Shown here piece by piece: positions 6,083-13,938 of a stretch of 41,378 nt of DNA. The position numbers were made by a program, and so were the translations under genes. The notes below the pieces were generated by a model. The model was given only the letters and a program-made list of their open reading frames with translations, was not told the DNA's origin and made no database searches. Position 1 is the stretch's first letter, and every line of letters starts with the position of its first letter. The DNA is from UBA9732 sp963621975 (lineage in GTDB: Bacteria > Spirochaetota > Spirochaetia > Sphaerochaetales > Sphaerochaetaceae): NCBI GenBank assembly GCA_963621975.1, contig CAVFGI010000018.1, positions 1-41,378 of the forward strand. The letters run 5' to 3'.

Positions 6083-7495
6083 ATGGCAAATAGTACTATT
6101 GGAAGAATTCCTCCAAATAATATTGATGCGGAGATTGCTTTGCTTGGTGCCGTTCTTCTCCGAAATAAAGCTTTGGACGATGTTCAAGGTATTTTAGTAA
6201 AAGAAGATTTTTATCAAAGAGGGCACCAGCTTATTTGGGAAGCTATCATGGGGCTTAGAAATGATAAGCCAAGTGTTGCTATAGATATAGTATCGCTTAC
6301 CCAATATATGACAGAAATGGGTACTCTTTCTGAGTGTGGTGGAAGTGCTTATATTGCTTCTTTGACAGACTCTGTTCCGTCTGCCGTTAATGCCTCATAT
6401 TATGCCGAGATTATCAGAAACTGTGCTTTAAAACGTAGACTTTTAGATTTGTCTGTGTACATTGGAGACAAGGCTTTTGATGAAACACAAGAGGTTGTAA
6501 AGTCTATTGATGAGGTAGAGCAGAAGGTCTCTGCAATGGGGGTTAGTGTCTCAACTAACAACTACACTGAAGCAGGTCCTATACTTAAGATTTTAGTTGA
6601 CGATATTGTCCAAGGAAATAAGAAAAAACTTGGTCTGTCTTCTGGATTTAGAACATTAAACAGCTTCATTGGTGGCTTTAAACCTGCAGATTTAGTAATT
6701 ATTGCCGCTAGACCTTCTGTTGGAAAAACTGCTTTAGGTCTTGCAATTGCCATTAACATGGCTTTCAATGACAATATTCCTATTGCTTTCTTTTCACTGG
6801 AAATGTCGGGACCATCTTTAATGGAGCGTGTGCTTTCTAACAGGGCGCAGATTAATAATACAGCTCTTAGAAATGGGAAATTGACTTCAGAGATTCGACA
6901 GCAAATGGTGAATGCAGCTGAGCCTCTATATGATAAATGTAAAAATTTTCTCCTTCAGGATACTCCTAATATTAGCCTAATGGAAATTAGGTCTCAGGCA
7001 AGACGCATGAAGAGAGAAAAGAATATTCAAGCTATCTTTATTGATTATATAGGATTAATAGATTTTCAAGGTCCAGCAAATATGCCAAGGCACGAACAGG
7101 TTTCTATTATTTCAAGGTCTCTCAAGAGTCTTGCCAGAGAATTGGAGATTCCTATTATTTGTCTTGCTCAGGTCAATAGAGAGGGGGGCAAAGATCGTCC
7201 ACCAATGCTTGCGGACTTGAGAGATTCGGGTTCTATTGAGCAAGATGCTGATCTTGTCATTCTTTTGGATGATCCTTCAAAGAGACTGAATGAAGAAGGA
7301 AAGATTGAGCAATATAATGAGGCCGATTCTGAAGAGTCAGAAGATGTTGAGAACCGAGCTTCTTCTATGGCTCCTGTTTCTAAGCCTCAGAAACTTAAGA
7401 TTATTATTGCAAAGCAGAGAAATGGTAGAACAGGAGCTTTCAATCTTCATTTCTTTGCTGATTACATGACATTTAGAGAGATTGAAAAGTTCTAG
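6083..7495 (+). CDS. dnaB: Replicative DNA helicase DnaB
   Basis: 470 residues from the ATG behind GGAGAAGAAGG; an in-frame GTG at 6062 would start inside the leader hairpin. The N-domain opens with IPPNNIDAEIALLGAVLL and a RecA-like hexameric helicase domain follows: Walker A RPSVGKT (residues 210-216), FSLEMS, the FIDYIGLI Walker B region, LAQVNREG and LRDSGSIEQDADLVI. It unwinds the fork ahead of the polymerase. An acidic insert rich in Glu and Ser (about residues 395-430) sits before the final IIIAKQRNGRTGAF arginine-finger motif. The stop codon lies in a 15-bp tandem duplication. Confidence 0.96.
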   Translation: MANSTIGRIPPNNIDAEIALLGAVLLRNKALDDVQGILVKEDFYQRGHQLIWEAIMGLRNDKPSVAIDIVSLTQYMTEMGTLSECGGSAYIASLTDSVPSAVNASYYAEIIRNCALKRRLLDLSVYIGDKAFDETQEVVKSIDEVEQKVSAMGVSVSTNNYTEAGPILKILVDDIVQGNKKKLGLSSGFRTLNSFIGGFKPADLVIIAARPSVGKTALGLAIAINMAFNDNIPIAFFSLEMSGPSLMERVLSNRAQINNTALRNGKLTSEIRQQMVNAAEPLYDKCKNFLLQDTPNISLMEIRSQARRMKREKNIQAIFIDYIGLIDFQGPANMPRHEQVSIISRSLKSLARELEIPIICLAQVNREGGKDRPPMLADLRDSGSIEQDADLVILLDDPSKRLNEEGKIEQYNEADSEESEDVENRASSMAPVSKPQKLKIIIAKQRNGRTGAFNLHFFADYMTFREIEKF

Positions 7496-7510
7496 ATTGA
7501 AAAGTTCTAG
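7481..7510 (+). repeat. 15-bp tandem duplication across the dnaB stop codon
   Basis: attgaaaagttctag is repeated exactly, 7481-7495 and 7496-7510. The first copy encodes the last residues IEKF and the TAG stop; the second is untranslated. Looks like a recent slip duplication. Confidence 0.9.
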
Positions 7511-7530
7511 TAGAAAAAGCTCTATATGCA

Positions 7531-8850
7531 CTAGAAAAACGTTAACAGTATAAAGATTGCGACAATAAATAAAATACCCAATATTTGCATTGCAAGATAC
7601 AATTTAGGGTTAAATGTATGCCCAGTAATAAGTTCTGCGATACTCAATAAAATAAGGCCCCCATCTAAGGCCGGAATTGGAAGCAAGTTAGCTACACATA
7701 AGGAAATACTAACACTTGCAAGTAGATAAAGGGCAATACGAATTCCACTATTAAAACCAGCAGAGAAGCCTTTTGTTGTTAGCATTCCCATACTCTCTGA
7801 AGCAGCTAGTGTTCCACCTAATGTTTCATGTGCTTCTGCTTTGCCTCTAATAACTTTTAAAAGAGAGACAATAGACTGTGCAAAATTAGAAAAGCATTCT
7901 TGCCCCGATATCTTCAATGCTTCAAAGATCTTCATACCCGGCACAGTTATTGTTTGTTGCATTAGAGTGAAATTCAGCGTTCCATTAGGATTCTCAAAAC
8001 CAAGTTCAACAAGTTCCTCTCCACGTTGCACCACAAATACAAGATATGTATTAGAAGTTGAGGCCACAAGAAGGTCAAACATATTGGTAACTGCATTGCC
8101 ATTTACACTCACAATTCTGTCACCAGCCTTCAAGCCAGCCTTTTTCTCTGGGGTATTTGGATTAACATATCCAACAATAGCTTCTTTGAAAGGAAGAATT
8201 CCAAACATTTCATCAATTGGTGTCATCTCGTACGTGCTAGTTTCAGTTTGAATTGTGATGCTTGATTCTTTTGTCTTTTGTGCCAGTATTTCTTGAAGTT
8301 CTTCATAGGTTGCAACATTTGTGCCATCTACACTAAGCACCACATCTCCCGTTTTCATTCCCGCCACGTGAGCCGCACATTCTTCAATTCCATACAGGCT
8401 AGGATAGTCCGATATCAGAACGATTTTTGGTATTGAGGATGGCTGTACTGTATTGATGGAAAGCAAAATTGTATAGCATAGAAAAGCGAAGAGCATGTTA
8501 AAAAAGGGGCCTGCTAAGTATACAATGATGCGTTTTATGGCACTTACTGACCAAATTGAGCCATCTTCACAGGTTTCTATATGTTTCTTTTTTTGTGAGA
8601 TTGCATTCTTTAAATCATCTTGGCCACGCATTCGGCAAAGGCCACCAAATGGAATAATTGCAATTCTATACTCTGTTTCTCTCTTGCCCCATTTAAGAAT
8701 AGGTGGACCAAAACCAAATTGTAGTGTTTGCACTGAAATTCCGCAGATTCTTGCAACAATAAAGTGACCTAGTTCATGAACAACTACCATGATTCCTATG
8801 CCAAGTAATCCTATGCAAATAGATAAAATCCAAGACCAAGAAAGCGTCAC
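7531..8850 (-). CDS. rseP: RseP-like site-2 intramembrane zinc metalloprotease with PDZ domains
   Basis: 439 residues, usual for RseP. It cuts membrane-anchored proteins such as anti-sigma factors or signal-peptide remnants within the inner membrane. The zinc motif HELGH is at residues 25-29 in the first helix, and the third zinc ligand is in LDGG near 395-398. Two PDZ-like segments lie in the periplasmic part (GMKTGDVVLSVDG and GLKAGDRIVSVNG). Starts at GTG directly after the dxr stop with no gap, so it depends on dxr translation. dxr-rseP adjacency is widespread. The substrate is not evident here. Confidence 0.93.
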   Translation of the reverse strand: MTLSWSWILSICIGLLGIGIMVVVHELGHFIVARICGISVQTLQFGFGPPILKWGKRETEYRIAIIPFGGLCRMRGQDDLKNAISQKKKHIETCEDGSIWSVSAIKRIIVYLAGPFFNMLFAFLCYTILLSINTVQPSSIPKIVLISDYPSLYGIEECAAHVAGMKTGDVVLSVDGTNVATYEELQEILAQKTKESSITIQTETSTYEMTPIDEMFGILPFKEAIVGYVNPNTPEKKAGLKAGDRIVSVNGNAVTNMFDLLVASTSNTYLVFVVQRGEELVELGFENPNGTLNFTLMQQTITVPGMKIFEALKISGQECFSNFAQSIVSLLKVIRGKAEAHETLGGTLAASESMGMLTTKGFSAGFNSGIRIALYLLASVSISLCVANLLPIPALDGGLILLSIAELITGHTFNPKLYLAMQILGILFIVAIFILLTFF

Positions 8851-9963
8851 TTATAATTCCACCTGATGAAGAATTAATTGTTGAATATTTTGTATATCCT
8901 CAAGGTTCTTTGGCTGGAAACTCCAATCTTTCTCAAGAACTTTATGGACAGTATCATATATTTGAGTATAAAGAATTTTCTTTTCAATAAAAGCCTTAAC
9001 TGCAATTTCATTTGCTGTGTTGTAGGCTATTGGATATGATCCTTCTAGCCTAATACATTCAAAGGCACTTTTCACAAAAGGAAATTGCTTTTGATCTAAC
9101 TTACGAAAACTTAGGTCTAAATTTGTAAAATCAAGAGCTTTGCCTACCTGTCTATTTACATGTGGCCACATTAACGCTCGCATGATAGGAAAAACCATAT
9201 CTGGAGGGGACATTTGAGCATACACTTGACCACTTGCTGTTCTTACCATTGAGTGAACAACACTTTGTGGATGAATGACAACCTCAATATGAGAAGCATC
9301 AAAATCAAAGAGATAATGTGCCTCAATTACTTCTAGCCCTTTGTTTGCCAAAGTAGAACAGTCAATGGAAATTTTAGGCCCCATTTTCCATGTTGGATGC
9401 TTAATAGCCTGTTCAGATGTAATGGAGCTAAGAGTCTTTGGATCTCTATCTAAAAACAGCCCACCACTGGCAGTTATAACTAAATTTTCAATAGTTTCGC
9501 TTTTATGGGCCATTATTAGCTCGTCTAAAGCAGAATGCTCACTATCTACAGGAATGATTTGAGAGCCAGTTTTTTTTGCATAATCAAATAGTACATGACC
9601 ACCCAAAACAACAGATTCTTTGTTTGCTAAAGCTAATTTGCTGTGACTATCCATTACGTCAAAAGAAGCCTTAAGACCCGGGGAACCTGCAATCCCGTTA
9701 AGCACCATATCTGCATTAAGAGCATCAAGCATTTCTGCAAGGCTAGTCCAAATTTTAATTTGACTTGGTGCCTCAGCAATTGTCTTTCCTGTGACACACA
9801 GATTTGGTATGTTATTTTCTAAACATAAGTTAATTGCATCGTTCACGTTGTTATGACAAGAAGCTCCAACAATGCTGAGGCTATCTTGGAAGAGACTGCA
9901 ACCTCTTAGAGCTGTTTTCCCTATGCTTCCTGTAATACCAAGTATAATGATGCGTCTTTTCAT
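8851..9963 (-). CDS. dxr: 1-deoxy-D-xylulose 5-phosphate reductoisomerase
   Basis: 370 residues, slightly short of the usual 380-400. It converts DXP to MEP with NADPH, the committed step of the non-mevalonate isoprenoid pathway. Visible: the NADPH loop GITGSIGKTALRG at the start, NGIAGSPGL, LALANKESVVLGG, the metal/substrate site PVDSEHSAL, and SLANKGLEVIEAHYLFDF with HPQSVVHSMV. It sits next to uppS and cdsA, linking isoprenoid precursors to lipid-carrier synthesis. Three bases separate it from cdsA. Confidence 0.96.
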   Translation of the reverse strand: MKRRIIILGITGSIGKTALRGCSLFQDSLSIVGASCHNNVNDAINLCLENNIPNLCVTGKTIAEAPSQIKIWTSLAEMLDALNADMVLNGIAGSPGLKASFDVMDSHSKLALANKESVVLGGHVLFDYAKKTGSQIIPVDSEHSALDELIMAHKSETIENLVITASGGLFLDRDPKTLSSITSEQAIKHPTWKMGPKISIDCSTLANKGLEVIEAHYLFDFDASHIEVVIHPQSVVHSMVRTASGQVYAQMSPPDMVFPIMRALMWPHVNRQVGKALDFTNLDLSFRKLDQKQFPFVKSAFECIRLEGSYPIAYNTANEIAVKAFIEKKILYTQIYDTVHKVLEKDWSFQPKNLEDIQNIQQLILHQVEL

Positions 9964-9966
9964 GTT

Positions 9967-10809
9967 TTACCTAGCCAAAAGTGTGATTAAAATAAAGAAA
10001 ATTGGAGCACTTGAGATAAGAGAATCCATTGAATCAAGGATTCCACCTCTGCCAGGTATGATATTTCCTGAGTCCTTCACATTCGCAGATCTCTTAAAGG
10101 CGCTTTCTAGAAGGTCACCAATATTAGCAGTAATACTCATTGTAAAGCCAAGAATTATTTGACTTAAGAGGCTCATGCTTGGTAGGTGGTTTTCGCAAAT
10201 TGTGAACATAAGAATACTCATTCCTATACAACAAAGCATTCCACCAATAAAGCCTGCAATGCTTTTCTTTGGACTTACTTTGAAAATTCCTTTGTTGTTT
10301 TTACCAAATAGTCGGCCAAAGACGTAGGCAAAGATATCGTTTGAGAATACCAGTAGCATGAAGGTAATGATTGTGTATGCTGTGGTTTCTGGCAGTGCGA
10401 GCATTCTAAGCATAAAAGTGAGTAGATAATTGGGGTAAATAATTAGTAAGCACTTTTTTGCAGCTCTCATAAGGGAGCCCTTAAAATTATCGGCCTCACC
10501 AAGCTTAATCTCGGTGGAGAAAGTAATTAACAGAAGAAGTGTGAAGGTCAAATCCAGAGTTTCTGAAGGCCAATCTAAGATGCCTTGAAGGTACTGAATA
10601 ACTGTGAGTAGTGGGGCTAAAATGGCAATTAGACCAACCTTGCCATCAAAGAGCATCTTGCTCATTTCGAGCGTGCCAAGTACTGCAAATACAACTATCA
10701 AGGCACTGAAGACTATGAAATTGTAATCTTGAAAACAAAAAATGCCCGCTACCACGGCAGGGACACCAACTATGCAAGTAAAAATTCGCTGTTTTAGGTT
10801 TTTCTCCAT
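9967..10809 (-). CDS. cdsA: Phosphatidate cytidylyltransferase (CDP-diacylglycerol synthase)
   Basis: 280 residues with about eight membrane segments. It makes CDP-diacylglycerol from phosphatidate and CTP, the precursor of membrane phospholipids. The C-terminal CdsA signature is visible as SAFKRSANVKDSGNIIPGRG followed by GILDSMDSL. It also has the FVFGRLFGKN-type and SPKKSIAGFIGG segments of the family. Its ATG overlaps the uppS stop by one base (TAATG). Confidence 0.94.
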   Translation of the reverse strand: MEKNLKQRIFTCIVGVPAVVAGIFCFQDYNFIVFSALIVVFAVLGTLEMSKMLFDGKVGLIAILAPLLTVIQYLQGILDWPSETLDLTFTLLLLITFSTEIKLGEADNFKGSLMRAAKKCLLIIYPNYLLTFMLRMLALPETTAYTIITFMLLVFSNDIFAYVFGRLFGKNNKGIFKVSPKKSIAGFIGGMLCCIGMSILMFTICENHLPSMSLLSQIILGFTMSITANIGDLLESAFKRSANVKDSGNIIPGRGGILDSMDSLISSAPIFFILITLLAR

Positions 10810-11486
10810 TATGCTTTTAAGCCTCCAAACTTTCGTACGCGCTTTGAGAGGGCTTGTAGACAGATTTCAAGTTGTTCTTGTCCCCAGTCTGGCCAAAGTG
10901 TGTCAATGGCAAGAAATTCTGCATAAGCACTGTCCCAAAGCATAAAATTGCTCAGTCTCATTTCGCCTGCACTTCTAGCGATTAAATCCGGTGCAGGAAC
11001 TTCTGGGTTGTCTAGGTTATTTTGTATGTCATCTACTGTTATGAGTTTTCCTGGGTTGCTTTTGATAAATCTGTTGCAGGCTCTAGCTATTTCATCTTGT
11101 CCACCATAGTTGACTGCTAAAACAACTGTTATGCCATCATTTGAACTTGTATCATCTATTGTTTTTCTGACTCCTTCCTTGGCTTCTTGTGGTAATGCTT
11201 CAATGTTACCTCTAAAGAGGAGTCTTATATTATTTTCTTGATAAAAATTAATTTCGCCTGGCAACTTTTTTGCCAAGATGTTCATTAAATAATTGACCTC
11301 TTGTTCTGGACGTTTCCAGTTTTCTGTTGAGAATACGTAGAGGGTAAGATAGTTAATGTTAAGTTTTTTTGCTGCAAGAATAATTCTTTTACAGGCTTTC
11401 ATGCCTTCAAGATGTCCCGCAGCTCGTGGCAGATGCCGCTGGGTTGCCCAGCGGCCATTGCCATCCATGATTAAGCCTAGATGCAT
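10809..11486 (-). CDS. uppS: Undecaprenyl diphosphate synthase (cis-prenyltransferase)
   Basis: 225 residues. It condenses isopentenyl diphosphate units into C55 undecaprenyl diphosphate, the carrier for peptidoglycan and surface sugars. The N-terminal motif MDGNGRWA with the catalytic Asp is intact, followed by GHLEGMKA, LTLYVFSTENWKRP, AVNYGGQDEI, and the C-terminal DLIARSAGEMRLSNFMLWDSAYAEF. Slightly shorter than E. coli UppS (253). One-base overlap with frr (TAATG) shows translational coupling. Confidence 0.96.
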   Translation of the reverse strand: MHLGLIMDGNGRWATQRHLPRAAGHLEGMKACKRIILAAKKLNINYLTLYVFSTENWKRPEQEVNYLMNILAKKLPGEINFYQENNIRLLFRGNIEALPQEAKEGVRKTIDDTSSNDGITVVLAVNYGGQDEIARACNRFIKSNPGKLITVDDIQNNLDNPEVPAPDLIARSAGEMRLSNFMLWDSAYAEFLAIDTLWPDWGQEQLEICLQALSKRVRKFGGLKA

Positions 11487-12040
11487 TAGACCTCCATGAT
11501 TTCCTTTTCTTTGGACGTTGCAAGATCGTTAATCTGGGCAATGTGGGAGTCTGTCATCTTTTGAAGTTTGGTTTCTCCATCTTTCTGTTCATCTTCTGAG
11601 ATTGTTCCAGCTTTTTGAAGTTTTTTAATGTCTTCCATGCCGTCACGTCTGACATTACGGATTGCAACTCTTGCATTTTCTGCAAGACCTTTTGCCTGTT
11701 TTGCAAGTTCTTTTCTTCTGTCCTGTGTGAGAGGAGGGAAGTTTATTCTAAGAAGTTTTCCATCATTTGATGGGTTAAGACCCAGATCACTCTTCTGAAT
11801 TGCCTTCTCAATTACGCTGAGAAGGGATTTATCCCAAGGTTGGATTACAACCAATCTTGCCTCTGGGACCGATACTGATGCTACTTGATTCAGAGGGGTT
11901 TCTTGTCCGTAATAATCAACTCTTACTTTATCAAAGATAGAGGCAGAAGCTCTGCCTGTTCTAAGAGAAAGATAGTCTGCATTAAGAGCCGCAATGCTCT
12001 TGTTCATCTTTTCTTCGCAATTGGAAAGTACCTGCTGCAT
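11486..12040 (-). CDS. frr: Ribosome recycling factor
   Basis: 184 residues, the standard length. It splits post-termination ribosomes with EF-G. Visible: LSLRTGRASASIFDKVRVDYYG, PLNQVASVSVPEARLVVIQPWDKS, and the C-terminal three-helix part with RKELAKQAKGLAENARVAIRNVRRD. Has its own AGGAG site and is separated from tsf by a hairpin, so its level may differ from that of rpsB-tsf. Confidence 0.97.
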   Translation of the reverse strand: MQQVLSNCEEKMNKSIAALNADYLSLRTGRASASIFDKVRVDYYGQETPLNQVASVSVPEARLVVIQPWDKSLLSVIEKAIQKSDLGLNPSNDGKLLRINFPPLTQDRRKELAKQAKGLAENARVAIRNVRRDGMEDIKKLQKAGTISEDEQKDGETKLQKMTDSHIAQINDLATSKEKEIMEV

Positions 12041-12057
12041 TTTGAACTCCTATAGAT

Positions 12058-12088
12058 AAAGGCCGCCCCTAAGGATGGAACGGCCTTT
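12058..12088 (-). terminator. Attenuator-type hairpin between tsf and frr
   Basis: aaaggccg (12058-12065) pairs with cggccttt (12081-12088), an eight-base GC-rich stem. On the minus strand only TTTATCTATA follows, so it is probably a partial terminator or an RNA 3'-end stabiliser that sets the tsf:frr ratio. Confidence 0.7.
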
Positions 12089-12100
12089 TGATTTTAAAAA

Positions 12101-12943
12101 TTAAGCACCAGCAAGGAAACGCTCATATGCAACAATTTGTACATCTGAGCCGTGTTCTTTGTTGAACTTAGCAAAGAGCTGCTTTACTGAAAGTCCATCG
12201 TCATTGCTGATCTGGAAGACCTGATCCATTAAGCAGATTTCTGCATAATGTTTTGCAAGCTTACCTCTGACAATACCCTGAAGAACCTTCTCTGGTTTAT
12301 CCATCTTAGAAACCTGAGCTTGGAAGATATCCAACTGTTCATCTTCATACTCTTTTGGAACACATGTGTCATCCAAATACATAGGAGCTGCTGCACAAAC
12401 ATGCATTGCTGTATTGAAAGCAAGGGTCTTGAAGTCTTCGTTAGCAAAGATTGCGCTATCAGAAGCCTTGAATTGAACCAATACACCAATGTTTCCATCT
12501 GCATGGCTGTATCCCTGAACCATGTTGTTTGCTGGAATATCAAGAACAACCATCTTCTTAATCTTCATGTTTTCATTGATTGTTGCAATGAGTTTCTTAA
12601 CAAGGTCTTCCATGTCTTCAGTTGGCTGTGTGTAACCTTTAGCAATTGCGAGGTTGCAAAGATCTTCACCAAGCTTTTTGAACTCTGCATTACGAGCAAC
12701 AAAGTCTGTTTCGCATGATACATCAACCATGACAGCCTTCTTGTCTGTAATTACAAATGAGACTCTGCCGTTGTCTGTTGCACGGTCAACACGCTTTTCA
12801 ACTGCTGCAAGTCCAACCTTCTTGAGGTACTCTTCAGCCTTTGCGAAGTCACCATTGCTTGACTGGAGAGCCTTCTTACAGTCCATGATTCCTGCATGTG
12901 TCTGCTCACGGAGCTGTTTAATCATATCCATTGTGATTTCCAT
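12101..12943 (-). CDS. tsf: Elongation factor Ts
   Basis: 280 residues. It exchanges GDP for GTP on EF-Tu. The N-terminal UBA-like part (IKQLREQTHAGIMDCKKAL) and the EF-Tu contact motif TDFVARN are intact. A plausible alternative start is the second Met four codons in. Three bases separate it from the rpsB stop, and its AAGGAG site lies in the last rpsB codons. Confidence 0.97.
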   Translation of the reverse strand: MEITMDMIKQLREQTHAGIMDCKKALQSSNGDFAKAEEYLKKVGLAAVEKRVDRATDNGRVSFVITDKKAVMVDVSCETDFVARNAEFKKLGEDLCNLAIAKGYTQPTEDMEDLVKKLIATINENMKIKKMVVLDIPANNMVQGYSHADGNIGVLVQFKASDSAIFANEDFKTLAFNTAMHVCAAAPMYLDDTCVPKEYEDEQLDIFQAQVSKMDKPEKVLQGIVRGKLAKHYAEICLMDQVFQISNDDGLSVKQLFAKFNKEHGSDVQIVAYERFLAGA

Positions 12944-12946
12944 AAA

Positions 12947-13774
12947 TTACTCCTTATCTTCTTTCTCTTCGTCAATTTCTTCTTCAATCTCATCCTCTTC
13001 TTCTGCATCCTTATCAACTGGTGCACCCTGTGCTTCAAGTGCTGCAGCTTCTTCTTCGTTTGCAGGGAGGGATTCAATAATCTGGATACCAACTTCATTG
13101 TCTGCATCAATTACTGCATTAGCAATGATTTCAACAAAGAGGCTGATTGCTCTAATTGCGTCATCGTTGCCTGGGATTGGATATGTGATGTCTGTAGGAT
13201 CACAGTTTGTGTCAACAACTGCTACAACTGGGATTCCAAGGCGCTTTGCTTCTGCAACAGCAATGGCTTCTTTTCTTGTATCAATAACAAAAATGATACC
13301 GGGAAGCTCTGTCATGTCTTTGATACCACCAAGGTTCTTTTCAAGTTTTGTCTTCTGCTTTGTAAGAAGAGCGACTTCTTTCTTTGTGAGGCTCTCGAAT
13401 GTGCCATCAACAGACTGTTTTTCAATTCTCTTTAGTGTTGCAATTGACTTCTTGATTGTTGAGAAGTTTGTGAGCATACCGCCGAGCCAACGATTGTTGA
13501 CATAAGGCATTCCACAGCGTTTTGCTTCTGTTTCAATAGCCTGCTGTGCCTGCTTTTTTGTTCCTACGAAAAGAACTGTCTTGTTGTTTTTGACCTGTGC
13601 ACGAACAGCTTCATATGCTTCAACAATGCATGCTGTTGTCTTTTGAAGGTCAATGATGTGAATTCCATTTCTCTCTGAGAAAATGTAACTGGCCATCTTT
13701 GGATTCCATCTCTTTGTTTGATGACCAAAATGAACGCCTGCTTCAAGCAGACTTTTCATTGTTACTACTGCCAT
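12947..13774 (-). CDS. rpsB: Small ribosomal subunit protein uS2
   Basis: 275 residues from MAVVTMKSLLEAGVHFGHQTKRWNPKM, behind AGGAG; the open frame continues 17 codons upstream into the leader but without conservation. uS2 joins late on the 30S subunit and binds bS1. Visible: YIFSERNGIHIIDLQKT, VLFVGTKKQAQQAI, RWLGGMLTNF, LPGIIFVIDTRKEAIAVAEA and YPIPGNDDAIRAI. The last ~45 residues are a strongly acidic Glu/Asp tail, longer than in most bacteria. Confidence 0.97.
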   Translation of the reverse strand: MAVVTMKSLLEAGVHFGHQTKRWNPKMASYIFSERNGIHIIDLQKTTACIVEAYEAVRAQVKNNKTVLFVGTKKQAQQAIETEAKRCGMPYVNNRWLGGMLTNFSTIKKSIATLKRIEKQSVDGTFESLTKKEVALLTKQKTKLEKNLGGIKDMTELPGIIFVIDTRKEAIAVAEAKRLGIPVVAVVDTNCDPTDITYPIPGNDDAIRAISLFVEIIANAVIDADNEVGIQIIESLPANEEEAAALEAQGAPVDKDAEEEDEIEEEIDEEKEDKE

Positions 13775-13793
13775 TTTACTGACTCCTATACGT

Positions 13794-13898
13794 GACGGTT
13801 TCCTCTTAGAATCCGTCCCCTTCAACTATTTCTCACTTTTGGTGCCATAAGACACCTAAGCGGATATTCTGTCTCTTGCGCCAACGGCGTTTGGACAG
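13794..13898 (-). promoter_or_regulatory. Structured rpsB leader, three hairpins, candidate autoregulatory RNA
   Basis: In transcript order: ctgtc/gacag (13898-13894 with 13873-13869) enclosing cgcc/ggcg (13889-13886 with 13882-13879); GGTG/CACC (13856-13853 with 13844-13841); and GACGG/CCGTC (13817-13813 with 13798-13794), which ends 10 bases before the AGGAG site. With the promoter at 13906-13934 this gives an untranslated leader of about 125 bases. rpsB leaders bound by S2 are known in other phyla; no sequence match is claimed. Confidence 0.5.
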
Positions 13899-13905
13899 TA
13901 CTTGC

Positions 13906-13934
13906 ATTATGACAAAAAGGGCTAAAAAGTACAA
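13906..13934 (-). promoter_or_regulatory. Promoter of the rpsB-tsf-frr-uppS-cdsA-dxr-rseP operon
   Basis: TTGTAC (13934-13929) and CATAAT (13911-13906) are separated by 17 bases on the minus strand. It lies in the short gap after the aroDE stop. Confidence 0.75.
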
Positions 13935-13938
13935 GGGT

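Noticed and set aside
12654..13505. 283-codon frame opposite tsf and rpsB
   Set aside because: Antisense shadow of two certain genes; Ser/Ala-rich composition comes from reading their codons backwards.
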